Positions 16,506 through 25,295 of a DNA stretch of 27,279 nucleotides are shown piece after piece (within the stretch, counting starts at the first letter, position 1; each line of letters starts with the position of its first letter). The stretch covers positions 1 to 27,279 of the forward strand of contig CAZEPM010000013.1 in the NCBI GenBank assembly GCA_964514145.1, written 5' to 3'. The stretch is from Phocaeicola_A sp964514145. Its GTDB lineage: Bacteria; Bacteroidota; Bacteroidia; Bacteroidales; Bacteroidaceae. The notes below the pieces were generated by a model. It was not told the DNA's origin, did not search any database, and worked only from the letters and a program-made list of their open reading frames with translations. The translations under genes and the position numbers were made by a program.

Positions 16506-17378
16506 TTATGTATAATATAGGGTGTCTGCGCGCATGCGCAGGTATTTATTTATAGAGAAATAGGCACACAGCCATGTGATGATGACACCAAAAACCAATA
16601 CGGAAGCAACGACCCGCAGCAGGATTCCGGTGGTGATAACCGCAAGCAAGTCGGGCTCATGGCGTACCAATGCGTAGGCACCACCCAGCAGCACGACACC
16701 GGCCAGCAGGCCGGAGATGATTCCAATCCAGAAGTTGCGCACGAGAAACGGACGTCGGATGAATCCCCAACTGGCTCCTACCAGCTTCATGGTGTGGATA
16801 AGGAAACGTTTGGAATAGATGGTCAGGCGGATGGTATTGTTGATGAGTGCAAACGAAACGAGTGTCAGCAGTCCGGCCAATGCGAGCAATCCCAGACTGA
16901 TTTTGTGAAGGTTGGTGTTGACCGACTGAATCAACGCTTCCTGATAATCGACTTCGCCGACTATCTTGTTTTGCTCAATCAAGGATTTAACCCATGCAAT
17001 GCTGTCAGTATTGGCGTATGCTGAAAGGAGTTTTACTTCGATGATGGGCGAAAACGGATTGTAGCCTATAAATTCGGCAGGGTCACTCCCCATGGCTTCT
17101 GTCTGTTCTTTGAGGGCTTGTTCTTTGGAGATGTAGAGTGAAGATTTCACAAAAGGGTATTTGTTTAGCTCTTGTTGGAATTTCAGGATGTCTGACTCAG
17201 AAACGTTTTCGCGTACCAATACGGTGAAGTTGAGATTCTCGCGCACGTAGGCGGAAAGGCTTTGAGCCGATAAGACGAAAAAAACGGTCAGTCCCAGCAA
17301 CACAAGTACCATTGTCGTACTAATGCAGGACGTAACGAATTGCATATCAAAATAGCAGATTGTTTGCCTGTTTCCCAT
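16506..17378 (-). CDS. ftsX: Cell division protein FtsX (permease-like)
   Basis: A 290-residue inner-membrane protein that pairs with the FtsE ATPase and controls peptidoglycan hydrolases at division; ftsE is not in this window. The topology is standard: one N-terminal membrane segment, a periplasmic domain, then three membrane segments, with the conserved block TIYSKRFLIHTMKLVGASW near the middle. The open frame extends 19 codons upstream to a TTG, but I chose the ATG at 17378 (MGNRQTICYFDMQF) because it matches the usual N-terminus. An imperfect promoter -7 (TATTTTG, minus strand, 17441-17447) would also exclude the longer form. It is the first gene of the ftsX-folK operon. Confidence 0.92.
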   Translation of the reverse strand: MGNRQTICYFDMQFVTSCISTTMVLVLLGLTVFFVLSAQSLSAYVRENLNFTVLVRENVSESDILKFQQELNKYPFVKSSLYISKEQALKEQTEAMGSDPAEFIGYNPFSPIIEVKLLSAYANTDSIAWVKSLIEQNKIVGEVDYQEALIQSVNTNLHKISLGLLALAGLLTLVSFALINNTIRLTIYSKRFLIHTMKLVGASWGFIRRPFLVRNFWIGIISGLLAGVVLLGGAYALVRHEPDLLAVITTGILLRVVASVLVFGVIITWLCAYFSINKYLRMRADTLYYT

Positions 17379-17540
17379 CTTCAATCTGTGCGAATTTTCG
17401 TAGTGAAAGAGAACGATACACCTAAATTTCTGCAAAGGAACAAAATAAAAATATTGCTACTATAAGATATTAAGTGAGTTTAACGGATTTTTAATGGCTG
17501 TTCAAGGCCGGACAGGGCAAAACAGACTTGGTTGGATGAG

Positions 17541-17586
17541 AAAAATCGTGCATGCAGGTTGCTTTTTTTTGTAACATGCATGCACG
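17541..17586 (-). terminator. Rho-independent terminator of miaB
   Basis: Arms CGTGCATGCA (17547-17556) and TGCATGCACG (17577-17586) pair perfectly, and the stem continues after one mismatch through about 5 more pairs to a T-rich loop. On the minus strand the stem is followed by ATTTTTC. It separates miaB from the ftsX operon. Confidence 0.8.
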
Positions 17587-17614
17587 AGATAGAAAGGATA
17601 ATATGAGAGTTGTT

Positions 17615-18976
17615 TTATATGGCTTTGCCCTTGAGTGTGGCCGATGTAGACTCCGTGATGCACACGTTGACGTAGTCGCCTATGCGGTGATTGCCACGGT
17701 CGAATACTACAACTTTGTTTTGTTCCGTACGGCCATAGAGCTGTTCGCGCGAGCGTTTTGAGATGCCTTCAACAAGCACTTCATATGTTTTTCCGACGCA
17801 GCGTTGGTTGCTTTCGGCCGATAACTGGTTTTGCAGCGCAATGATTTCGTTGAGTCGACGTATCTTTACCTCTTCGGGGATATTGTCTGGCAGGTGTTTG
17901 GATGCATATGTTCCCGGTCGTTCCGAATACTTGAACATGAAAGCGGCGTCGTATGCACACGCTCGCATCAGGGCAAGCGACTGTTGATGGTCTTCTTCGG
18001 TTTCGGAATGATATCCGCAGAAAATGTCTGTAGTCAGGCCGCAGTCCGGAAGGATGCGACGGATGGCGGCAACGCGATCGAGATACCATTCGCGGGTGTA
18101 TTTGCGGTTCATCAGATGAAGGATGCGGTTGCTGCCGCTTTGTACGGGCAGATGTATATGTTTGCACACGTTGGCCTCTTCTGCAATGACATGCAAGGTT
18201 TCGTCGCTCATGTCCTTAGGATGTGAAGTCGTGAAGCGTATGCGCATGTTGCGTGCCGAACGGGCAACTAGTCGCAGCAGGGTGGGAAATGTGATGATTT
18301 TCCCTTTGTGTTCAAAACGATACGAATTGACATTTTGTCCAAGCAGAGTGACTTCTTTGTAGTTACGTCTTTCCAGATCGGCCACTTCGTTGAGAATGCT
18401 TTCCACGTCGCGGCTTCGTTCACGGCCTCGTGTGTAGGGAACGATGCAGTAATGACAGAAATTATTGCATCCGCGCATGATAGAAACAAAACCGGAGATG
18501 TGATTGCCGCAAATGCGCGAGGGAATGATGTCGCGGTAGGTTTCCGTGGTCGATAGGGCAATGTTGATTGCTTTTTCTCCGATTTCGGCTGCAGCTATCA
18601 GGTCGGGTAGCGTCAAGTAAGCATCGGGGCCGGCAACCAAATCAACGTGATGACGGTTAATCAGGTCGTCTTTTACACGTTCGGCCATACAGCCCAGCAC
18701 TCCGACAATCAGCCGTTTGCTCCTTTTCTGTCGTATGGCGTGGAAATATTCAAGTCGTCCCAGAATCCGCTGTTCGGCGTTGTCGCGAATGGAACACGTG
18801 TTGAGAAAGATGGCGTCAGCTTCGTCGAGCGTGTCGCAGAGCTGGTATCCGGCCATTTGCATGATGGAAGCAATCACTTCGCTGTCGGCCACATTCATTT
18901 GACAACCGTAAGTTTCAATAAAGAGTTTTTTGCTAATAATGGCAGATTTTAAGTCTGCTTCTTTTTTTTGCATCAT
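17615..18976 (-). CDS. miaB: tRNA-2-methylthio-N6-dimethylallyladenosine synthase
   Basis: A radical-SAM methylthiotransferase that adds the 2-methylthio group to i6A37 of tRNAs. Numbered from the chosen ATG (453 residues), the N-terminal UPF0004 domain has three cluster cysteines in YGCQMN, NTCSIR and LGCMAE (Cys25, 61, 96). The radical-SAM motif GCNNFCHYC gives Cys170, 174 and 177, and a C-terminal TRAM domain starts near VGKTYEVLVEG. A longer frame begins at a TTG at 19009, but that codon overlaps a TAnnTTTG promoter element, so I prefer the tandem ATGs at 18976/18973. An A8 run lies just after the start. The gene is monocistronic, with its own promoter and terminator. Confidence 0.93.
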   Translation of the reverse strand: MMQKKEADLKSAIISKKLFIETYGCQMNVADSEVIASIMQMAGYQLCDTLDEADAIFLNTCSIRDNAEQRILGRLEYFHAIRQKRSKRLIVGVLGCMAERVKDDLINRHHVDLVAGPDAYLTLPDLIAAAEIGEKAINIALSTTETYRDIIPSRICGNHISGFVSIMRGCNNFCHYCIVPYTRGRERSRDVESILNEVADLERRNYKEVTLLGQNVNSYRFEHKGKIITFPTLLRLVARSARNMRIRFTTSHPKDMSDETLHVIAEEANVCKHIHLPVQSGSNRILHLMNRKYTREWYLDRVAAIRRILPDCGLTTDIFCGYHSETEEDHQQSLALMRACAYDAAFMFKYSERPGTYASKHLPDNIPEEVKIRRLNEIIALQNQLSAESNQRCVGKTYEVLVEGISKRSREQLYGRTEQNKVVVFDRGNHRIGDYVNVCITESTSATLKGKAI

Positions 18977-19006
18977 AAAAAGTGGTGGTTTGATAATAAA
19001 TGTGTG

Positions 19007-19014
19007 CAAAGATA
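19007..19014 (-). promoter_or_regulatory. miaB promoter, -7 element
   Basis: On the minus strand the sequence is TATCTTTG, an exact match to the Bacteroidota -7 consensus TAnnTTTG. It lies about 30 bp upstream of the miaB ATG. I see no good TTTG at the expected -33 spacing, so the call rests on one element and its position. Confidence 0.55.
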
Positions 19015-19189
19015 ATGACTCTAAATCAATTCCGTATCATTTTTTATTTGTTCTCTAAACGTTCGGCAACGGTTTGTTTTTATAAGCCCATAAAATCGGT
19101 GATTTGTGACGATTTGACGAAATAAACTTTATAACTGAAACATAAATATATTAACAAAGCTTAAACTGTGAGCAATTTTTCGCCATTTC

Positions 19190-19221
19190 TTTGATTAAGT
19201 TGTCAATTATTCGTATATTTG
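19190..19221 (+). promoter_or_regulatory. Bacteroidota-type promoter of a small RNA
   Basis: TTTG (19190-19193), a 20-bp spacer and TATATTTG (19214-19221) match the TTTG/N19-21/TAnnTTTG consensus exactly. Transcription should start near 19228. No protein gene begins downstream before the terminator at 19301. Confidence 0.8.
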
Positions 19222-19227
19222 AACGTG

Positions 19228-19340
19228 GAAAAGCCCTATAGGTTTTCCCTCCTAGTAAAACTCTATAGATTTTTCATAGTTAAGGTTTAGGTTAAAGATT
19301 AAGCACAAGGGACTGAGAAGTTCCCTGTGCTTTTGTTTAT
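19228..19340 (+). ncRNA. Putative small RNA of about 110 nt between miaB and topA
   Basis: The predicted transcript runs from the promoter above to an intrinsic terminator. It opens with a hairpin in which GGAAAA-G-CC (19227-19235) pairs with GGTTTTCC (19241-19248) around a CTATA loop. A weaker second hairpin (CTAT 19263-19266 with ATAG 19276-19279) follows, then the terminator stem. CTATAG occurs twice. No start codon with a meaningful reading frame is present. It is not tmRNA, SRP RNA or RNase P RNA by any motif I can see. A 6S-like RNA cannot be excluded, and I do not recognise the family. It could also be a regulatory leader for topA, but topA has its own promoter further on. Confidence 0.6.
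19301..19340 (+). terminator. Intrinsic terminator of the putative small RNA
   Basis: AAGCAC and AGGGA (19301-19312, one bulged A) pair with TCCCT and GTGCTT (19322-19332) around a 9-nt loop. The stem is followed by TTTTGTTTATTAT. With 11 pairs and a T-rich tail, this is a strong rho-independent terminator on the plus strand. Confidence 0.85.
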
Positions 19341-19416
19341 TATGTAGGTCAGTATACCGAAAAATCAAGGGTAATGCGTGTTTTAGCAAAAAAATGTAGA
19401 TTTATATTTTATAAGA

Positions 19417-19447
19417 TGTTCGTACATTCAGTTTTTTCCTACTTTTG
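19417..19447 (+). promoter_or_regulatory. topA promoter
   Basis: TACTTTTG (19440-19447) matches TAnnTTTG exactly; a weak upstream element TGTT (19417-19420) sits 19 bp away. The expected start near 19454 gives a leader of about 33 nt before the topA ATG. It probably drives topA-aroK-speA-argB. Confidence 0.65.
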
Positions 19448-19486
19448 TCGCGGTAATTGTAATAGAATTATTTACGACACATAGAC

Positions 19487-21832
19487 ATGCAGAAAAACCT
19501 CGTCATTGTAGAATCTCCGGCAAAAGCTAAAACCATTGAAAAGTTTCTTGGGAAAGACTACAAGGTATTATCAAGTTACGGTCATATCCGCGATTTGAAA
19601 AAGAAAGAATTCAGCATCAATACAGATACTTTTGAACCGGATTATGAAATACCGGCAGATAAAAGAAAGCTGGTAGCCGAGTTGAAAAACGAAGCCAAAA
19701 AAGCAGAAACCGTGTGGCTGGCATCAGATGAAGACCGCGAAGGAGAAGCGATATCATGGCACTTGTATGAAGTCTTAGGCTTGAATCCTGAGCATACGAA
19801 ACGCATCGTTTTTCATGAAATTACCGAGAATGCTATTTTGAAAGCTATCCAAACACCGCGCTCAATAGATATAAATCTGGTAAATGCCCAGCAGGCACGT
19901 CGGGTGCTCGATCGGATTGTGGGTTTCAAACTCTCTCCCGTGCTTTGGCGCAAGGTTAAACCCGCACTTTCGGCCGGACGTGTGCAATCCGTAGCCGTGC
20001 GCCTGATTGTGGAACGGGAACGGGAAATACAAAGTTTCAAAAGCGAAGCTTCTTTTCGGGTGACGGCATTGTTCAACACGTCGACTCCTGACGGGATGAG
20101 TAGCGAAATACGTGCCGAACTAAATACGCGGTTCAAGACCGAAGCGGAGGCGCATGCTTTTCTCGAAAAATGCAAGTCATCACAATTTGTCATCGAAGAT
20201 ATCGTGATCCGTCCAATTAAAAAGTCACCGGCTGCACCTTTTACAACATCTACGCTTCAGCAGGAGGCGGCACGCAAATTGGGCTTTACCGTAGCGCAAA
20301 CCATGATGATAGCCCAACGCTTGTATGAGTCGGGACATATCACTTACATGCGTACGGACTCGGTCAATCTCTCTTCGTTGGCCATTGAGGAAAGTAGGGA
20401 AATCATCCTTTCCCTCATGGGTGAATCCTACGTGCAGTCTCGTCATTATGCCACCAAGAGCAAAGGAGCACAAGAAGCCCACGAAGCCATCCGTCCCACC
20501 GATATGAATCGACAGACCATTGAGGGTACTTCGCAAGAAAAGCGTCTTTACGACCTGATCTGGAAACGCACAATCGCTTCGCAAATGGTAGATGCACTTT
20601 TGGAAAAGACGACGGTGACGATTTCTGTGTCAGGACAGCCTGAAATGTTCGTAGCTACGGGTGAGGTAATGAAGTTCGACGGGTTCCTTCGGGTTTACAA
20701 AGAATCGTATGATGACGACGAACAGTCGGATGACGAAATCAGGCTATTACCGTTGATACAAAAAGGTGACAAACTGACACGCAAGACCATTACGGCTTTG
20801 GAACGTTTCTCCCAACATTCACCGCGCTATACGGAAGCCAGCTTGGTACGCAAGTTGGAAGAACTGGGCATTGGCCGTCCGTCTACGTATGCGCCCACAA
20901 TTTCCACCATCCAACAACGCGAATACGTAGAAAAAGGCAATAAAGAAGGCACGGAACGTATCTTCCATTCACTGACTTTGGAGGGTGACAAAATCATCTC
21001 CACAACGAAAACAGAAACTGTCGGCAGCGAAAAAGGCAAACTCCTGCCAACGGATACAGGCATTGTGGTCAACGATTTCCTGATGAAATATTTCCCTGAA
21101 ATATTAGATTATAATTTTACGGCCAATATCGAAAAGGAATTCGATGAGGTGGCTGAAGGCCATAAAGAATGGATATCACTCATCAAAGCTTTTTACGGGC
21201 AGTTTGAACCGATGGTAGAAAACACGCTTGCCATCAAAACCGAACGTCGCATTGGTGAACGTGAACTGGGTAAAGATCCTGTGAGTGGTAAGCCGGTATT
21301 CGTTAAAATCGGTCGTTTCGGACCAATGGTGCAAATTGGTACGGCTGACGATCAAGAGAAACCTCGCTTCGCTCAAATAAAGAAAGGACAGTCCATTGAG
21401 ACATTGACCCTCGAAGAAGCTCTCGATTTGTTTAAGCTGCCACGTATGGTAGGAGAGTTCGAGGGTAAAGAAGTCGTGATAGGCTCCAGCCGTTTCGGAC
21501 CCTATGTGCGGCACGACGGGAAATTCTTCTCGCTCGAAAAAGGAGTAGATTCCATGACGTTTACCTTAGACGAAGCCATTGCCCTGATTCAGGCCAAACG
21601 CATTCAGGAAGCTCAAAAACACATCAAGCAGTTTGCCGAAGAACCGGAATTGGAAGTGCTCAATGGCCGCTATGGGCCTTACTTGAGTTATAAAGGGAAA
21701 AACTATCGCATTCCTAAAACCTTGAAAACAGATCCGAAAGATTTGGATTTGGCCCAGTGTATGGAGATAATCAGCAAGCAAGATAAAAAGGAATACTCTG
21801 GATCGAAACGTCACACAACTAAGAAAAAATAG
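19487..21832 (+). CDS. topA: DNA topoisomerase I (type IA)
   Basis: A 781-residue enzyme that relaxes negative supercoils through a transient 5'-phosphotyrosine link. The Toprim domain is clear: LVIVESPAKAKTIEKFLG (5-22) with the catalytic Glu, and SDEDREGEAISWHL (80-93) with the metal-binding DxDxE. The active-site motif SGHITYMRTDS (282-292) places the nucleophile at Tyr287. SAGRVQSVAVRLI is also conserved. Instead of zinc fingers, the C-terminus has three related repeats (IGRFGPMVQIG near 606, SSRFGPYVRHDG near 667, GRYGPYLSYKG near 726) of the zinc-free type, and a lysine-rich tail. The aroK ATG follows 3 bp after the stop. Confidence 0.97.
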   Translation: MQKNLVIVESPAKAKTIEKFLGKDYKVLSSYGHIRDLKKKEFSINTDTFEPDYEIPADKRKLVAELKNEAKKAETVWLASDEDREGEAISWHLYEVLGLNPEHTKRIVFHEITENAILKAIQTPRSIDINLVNAQQARRVLDRIVGFKLSPVLWRKVKPALSAGRVQSVAVRLIVEREREIQSFKSEASFRVTALFNTSTPDGMSSEIRAELNTRFKTEAEAHAFLEKCKSSQFVIEDIVIRPIKKSPAAPFTTSTLQQEAARKLGFTVAQTMMIAQRLYESGHITYMRTDSVNLSSLAIEESREIILSLMGESYVQSRHYATKSKGAQEAHEAIRPTDMNRQTIEGTSQEKRLYDLIWKRTIASQMVDALLEKTTVTISVSGQPEMFVATGEVMKFDGFLRVYKESYDDDEQSDDEIRLLPLIQKGDKLTRKTITALERFSQHSPRYTEASLVRKLEELGIGRPSTYAPTISTIQQREYVEKGNKEGTERIFHSLTLEGDKIISTTKTETVGSEKGKLLPTDTGIVVNDFLMKYFPEILDYNFTANIEKEFDEVAEGHKEWISLIKAFYGQFEPMVENTLAIKTERRIGERELGKDPVSGKPVFVKIGRFGPMVQIGTADDQEKPRFAQIKKGQSIETLTLEEALDLFKLPRMVGEFEGKEVVIGSSRFGPYVRHDGKFFSLEKGVDSMTFTLDEAIALIQAKRIQEAQKHIKQFAEEPELEVLNGRYGPYLSYKGKNYRIPKTLKTDPKDLDLAQCMEIISKQDKKEYSGSKRHTTKKK

Positions 21833-21835
21833 CTT

Positions 21836-22363
21836 ATGACGCGAATCATATTAGTCGGCTACATGGGGTCAGGAAAAACAACCTTAGGGCGACTTCTGGC
21901 TGAAGATCTCGGATTGTCATTCATCGACTTGGATTGGTATATCGAAAATCGTTTTTGTCGGACGATTACACAGTTGTTCGTCGAACGCGGAGAAGACGGA
22001 TTCCGCAAATTGGAATGTGAGATGCTTCACGAAGTGGCCGAGTTCGAAAATGTAGTCATTGCATCCGGTGGAGGAACCCCTTGTTTTTTCGACAATATCG
22101 ACTATATGAACCGGCAGGCGCAGACCGTCTATCTCAAGGCCACACCGGAAGTACTGTTTCGTCATTTGCAGCATGGACAAGCCAAACGTCCGTTGCTGGC
22201 GCAAAAAAAACACGACGAACTGAAAGCCTACATCGAGGAGTCACTGGCAAAACGAGTCCCCTTCTACGAAAAGGCAACCTATCAGTTGGTTACAAATCTT
22301 TTAGAAAACAGTTCGCAAATCAAGGCAACAGTCGCTCAATTACGTAACTTGTTAAACCTATAA
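21836..22363 (+). CDS. aroK: Shikimate kinase
   Basis: A 175-residue cytoplasmic kinase that phosphorylates the 3-hydroxyl of shikimate with ATP on the way to chorismate. The P-loop GYMGSGKTT is at 8-16. DLDW (31-34) supplies the shikimate/Mg-binding Asp residues, GFRKLE (55-60) the substrate-binding Arg57, ASGGGTPC (76-83) the Walker-B-like glycine loop, and KRPLL (117-121) the lid Arg118. Size is usual for the family. It starts 3 bp after topA, so it is probably translationally coupled to it. Confidence 0.95.
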   Translation: MTRIILVGYMGSGKTTLGRLLAEDLGLSFIDLDWYIENRFCRTITQLFVERGEDGFRKLECEMLHEVAEFENVVIASGGGTPCFFDNIDYMNRQAQTVYLKATPEVLFRHLQHGQAKRPLLAQKKHDELKAYIEESLAKRVPFYEKATYQLVTNLLENSSQIKATVAQLRNLLNL

Positions 22364-22385
22364 TACTTTTTTTGATATTGAAGCA

Positions 22386-24281
22386 ATGAGAAAATGGCGC
22401 ATTGAAGATTCTGAGGAACTCTATAACATAACGGGTTGGGGAACCTCTTATTTTGGAATTAACGAGACGGGACATGTGGTAGTAACTCCCCGCAAAACCG
22501 GAGTAGCTGTAGACTTGAAAGAGTTGATGGACGAACTTCAGTTGCGCGACATGACGGCTCCCGTATTGATTCGTTTCCCCGATATTCTGGATAATCGGAT
22601 AGAGAAAACAGCACGATGTTTTCAAATTGCCGCTGATGAATACGGTTATCAAGCCCAGAATTTCATCGTCTACCCCATTAAAGTCAATCAGATGAGGCCG
22701 GTAGTCGAAGAGATCATCAGTCACGGAAAGAAATTCAATCTCGGACTAGAAGCAGGTTCGAAACCGGAACTTCATGCGGTGATTGCGCTCAATACGGATA
22801 GTGACTCATTGGTGATTTGCAACGGATATAAAGATGAAAGCTACATAGAACTGGCACTGTTGGCGCAAAAAATGGGAAAGCGCATCTTTCTTGTGGTGGA
22901 AAAAATCAACGAGCTGAAGCTGATAGCCCGACTGGCCAAGCAACTGAATGTTGTCCCTAACATCGGCATCCGAATCAAACTGGCTTCTTCGGGAAGCGGT
23001 AAATGGGAAGAAAGTGGAGGTGATGCAAGCAAGTTCGGACTGACGTCCAGTGAACTGTTGGAAGCGCTCGATTTTCTGGAGAAGAAAGACATGAAAGATT
23101 GCCTCAAGCTAATTCATTTCCACATCGGCAGCCAAGTCACCAAAATTCGTCGCATCAAGACTGCGTTGCGCGAAGCCTCACAGTTCTACGTGCAGCTACA
23201 TCACATGGGATTCAACGTGAGCTTTGTTGATATCGGCGGCGGACTGGGCGTGGATTATGACGGGACACGCTCGTCGAGCAGCGAAAGCAGTGTGAACTAC
23301 TCCATCCAAGAATATGTCAATGACTCCATTTCAACCTTTGTTGATGTTTCCGACAAAAATCATATTCCGCATCCCAATATCATTACGGAGAGCGGACGCT
23401 CGCTGACAGCCCATCATTCCGTACTGATTTTCGAGGTGCTCGAAACGGCCAGCTTGCCCGAAATGGACGAAGATTGGGAAGTCAGTTCAAACGACCACGA
23501 ACTGGTGCAGGAACTCTATGACATTTGGGATAACTTGAACCAAAGTAAAATGCTCGAGGCCTGGCACGATGCACAGCAAATTAGGGAAGAAGCGCTCGAC
23601 CTGTTCAGCCACGGCATTGTCGACTTGAAAACCCGCGCACAGATTGAACGGCTCTATTGGTCGGTTACGCGCGAAATCAACCAGATGACACTCCAGCTCA
23701 AACATGCGCCCGACGAATTCCGAACACTTGGCAAGTTGTTAGCTGACAAATACTTCTGCAACTTCTCGCTTTTCCAGTCCTTGCCCGACTCGTGGGCAAT
23801 TGACCAGATATTCCCCATTATGCCCATACAGCGGCTCGACGAAAAGCCAGACCGATTGGCCACGCTGCAAGACATTACGTGCGACTCCGACGGAAAAATT
23901 ACCAATTTCATCTCAACCCGGAACGTTTCCAACTATCTGCCGGTACATAACTTGAAAAAAGGAAAAGAGCCTTATTATATTGGTGTGTTTCTCGTGGGTG
24001 CGTATCAGGAAATTCTAGGCGATATGCATAACTTGTTTGGCGACACGAATGCCGTACACATCAGTGTGAACGACGAGGGCTACAGCATTGACCAGCTCAT
24101 CGACGGCGAAACGGTGGCCGAAGTGCTCGACTACGTACAATACAACCCGAAGAAACTCGTTCGTACGCTCGAGACATGGGTTACCAAGTCGGTCAAAGAA
24201 GGTAAAATTTCGGTGGAAGAAGGCAAGGAATTCCTTTCTAACTATCGTTCCGGACTCTATGGATATACTTACTTGGAATAA
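22386..24281 (+). CDS. speA: Biosynthetic arginine decarboxylase (PLP-dependent)
   Basis: A 631-residue enzyme that converts arginine to agmatine plus CO2, the first step of polyamine synthesis by the agmatine route. The fold type III PLP barrel is shown by VYPIKVNQ with Schiff-base Lys99, the FGLTSSELLEAL and FHIGSQ blocks, and the phosphate loop VDIGGGLGVDYDG. The C-terminal beta domain has ITCDSDGK, whose Cys is the usual catalytic residue. An inserted helical region near 365-445 is typical of the long SpeA family. Start: ATG at 22386 with MRKWRIEDSEELYNITGWG, the usual N-terminus. It is followed after 4 bp by argB. Confidence 0.95.
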   Translation: MRKWRIEDSEELYNITGWGTSYFGINETGHVVVTPRKTGVAVDLKELMDELQLRDMTAPVLIRFPDILDNRIEKTARCFQIAADEYGYQAQNFIVYPIKVNQMRPVVEEIISHGKKFNLGLEAGSKPELHAVIALNTDSDSLVICNGYKDESYIELALLAQKMGKRIFLVVEKINELKLIARLAKQLNVVPNIGIRIKLASSGSGKWEESGGDASKFGLTSSELLEALDFLEKKDMKDCLKLIHFHIGSQVTKIRRIKTALREASQFYVQLHHMGFNVSFVDIGGGLGVDYDGTRSSSSESSVNYSIQEYVNDSISTFVDVSDKNHIPHPNIITESGRSLTAHHSVLIFEVLETASLPEMDEDWEVSSNDHELVQELYDIWDNLNQSKMLEAWHDAQQIREEALDLFSHGIVDLKTRAQIERLYWSVTREINQMTLQLKHAPDEFRTLGKLLADKYFCNFSLFQSLPDSWAIDQIFPIMPIQRLDEKPDRLATLQDITCDSDGKITNFISTRNVSNYLPVHNLKKGKEPYYIGVFLVGAYQEILGDMHNLFGDTNAVHISVNDEGYSIDQLIDGETVAEVLDYVQYNPKKLVRTLETWVTKSVKEGKISVEEGKEFLSNYRSGLYGYTYLE

Positions 24282-24285
24282 ACAG

Positions 24286-25062
24286 ATGAAAGAAAAACTT
24301 ACACTCGTAAAAGTAGGCGGCAAGATTGTGGAAGAACCCGATACGCTGGCGCAGTTGTTGCAAGACTTTTCCGCCATTGAAGGATACAAAGTGCTGGTAC
24401 ATGGTGGCGGCCGGTCGGCCACACGGCTGGCCACTCGTCTGGGTATCGAAAGCCGTATGGTGAACGGACGGCGCATCACCGATGCCGAAACCCTGCAAGT
24501 CGTCACGATGGTCTACGGTGGACTGGTCAACAAAAACATTGTAGCCGGATTGCAGGCACGAGGGGTCAATGCGCTGGGACTGACAGGTGCCGACATGAAT
24601 GTTATCCGCTCCGTCAAACGACCGGTAACCGACATCGATTATGGCTACGTGGGCGATGTGGAATGCGTAGACGCTTCCCTGCTTGGCGAACTCATCCGAC
24701 AGGGAGTTGTGCCGGTGATGGCGCCACTCACACACGATGGCAACGGACACATGCTCAATACCAATGCCGACACCATTGCCGGCGAAACCGCCAAATCGCT
24801 GGCCGGTCTGTTCGATGTTACGCTCATTTACAGTTTCGAAAAAAAAGGAGTCCTTCGCAGTGAGGCCGATGACGACAGTGTTATTCCGCGTCTCACCCGT
24901 CAGACCTTCGAGGCATTGGTAGCTGACGGCACCATTCAGGGAGGCATGATTCCCAAAATAGAAAATGCACTCAATGCGCTCGATGCCGGCGTCAGTCGTG
25001 TGATCATCACGCGGGCAGACCTGCTTGGTCTGGCCAATGCCGGCACAATTATCGAGCGATAA
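24286..25062 (+). CDS. argB: Acetylglutamate kinase (possibly acting on N-succinylglutamate)
   Basis: A 258-residue amino-acid kinase of the second step of arginine biosynthesis, phosphorylating the gamma-carboxyl of an N-acylated glutamate. Visible motifs: VKVGGK (8-13, Lys9), VHGGGRSATRLA (38-49), MVNGRRITD, LNTNADTIAGE (157-167) and GGMIPKIENAL (219-229, Lys224). A longer open frame upstream lies inside speA; the ATG at 24286 starts the conserved MKEKLTLVKVGG sequence. Some Bacteroides use succinylated instead of acetylated intermediates in this pathway, so the natural substrate could differ; the sequence alone does not say. It is last in the topA operon; no clear terminator follows. Confidence 0.93.
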   Translation: MKEKLTLVKVGGKIVEEPDTLAQLLQDFSAIEGYKVLVHGGGRSATRLATRLGIESRMVNGRRITDAETLQVVTMVYGGLVNKNIVAGLQARGVNALGLTGADMNVIRSVKRPVTDIDYGYVGDVECVDASLLGELIRQGVVPVMAPLTHDGNGHMLNTNADTIAGETAKSLAGLFDVTLIYSFEKKGVLRSEADDDSVIPRLTRQTFEALVADGTIQGGMIPKIENALNALDAGVSRVIITRADLLGLANAGTIIER

Positions 25063-25098
25063 CTCACTCAATAGCACAATATTTGGAAACACACCAAC

Positions 25099-25112
25099 GG
25101 GCATGTATGCCC
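25099..25112. other. Perfect 14-bp palindrome downstream of argB
   Basis: GGGCAT and ATGCCC flank GT. It lies 37 bp past the argB stop. There is no T tract, so it is not a standard terminator. It may be part of a 3' structure or a regulator site. Confidence 0.3.
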
Positions 25113-25264
25113 ACAGTGTTGACAGCAGAAGGTTATGTTCGTCGGTGTTGCGTCGTGTTGAGGCCTGTCAGCCAATGTGGGCAGCCCCCGATTGCATACT
25201 GACCGGCCGTAGCCACCACGCTGTGCAAGGCCACACCGTCTCGGCATCCGACGTTGGAAAGTTT

Positions 25265-25290
25265 GGGCAAAAAAATAGTTTTTTTTGCCC
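25265..25290. promoter_or_regulatory. A/T-rich inverted repeat directly upstream of the ECF promoter
   Basis: GGGC plus seven A pairs with at least seven T plus GCCC around a three-base centre, ending 5 bp before the predicted -35 element of the sigma gene. A regulator site, a curved-DNA element or a terminator-like hairpin protecting the promoter from readthrough from argB are all possible. Confidence 0.4.
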
Positions 25291-25295
25291 TTGCG

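Noticed and set aside
17379..17435. Longer FtsX start at a TTG codon
   Set aside because: The ATG at 17378 matches the usual FtsX N-terminus, and the extension has no membrane or motif support.
24088..24285. N-terminal extension of argB
   Set aside because: This stretch is the speA coding region read in another frame; the conserved argB N-terminus begins at 24286.
24238..25104. A 288-codon minus-strand open frame
   Set aside because: Antisense to argB, which has every expected catalytic motif; no promoter or family motif supports the reverse frame.
25141..25250. A second 22-bp periodic repeat downstream of argB
   Set aside because: The stretch can be cut into 22-base pieces beginning TG, but they share almost no other bases, so it is probably chance.
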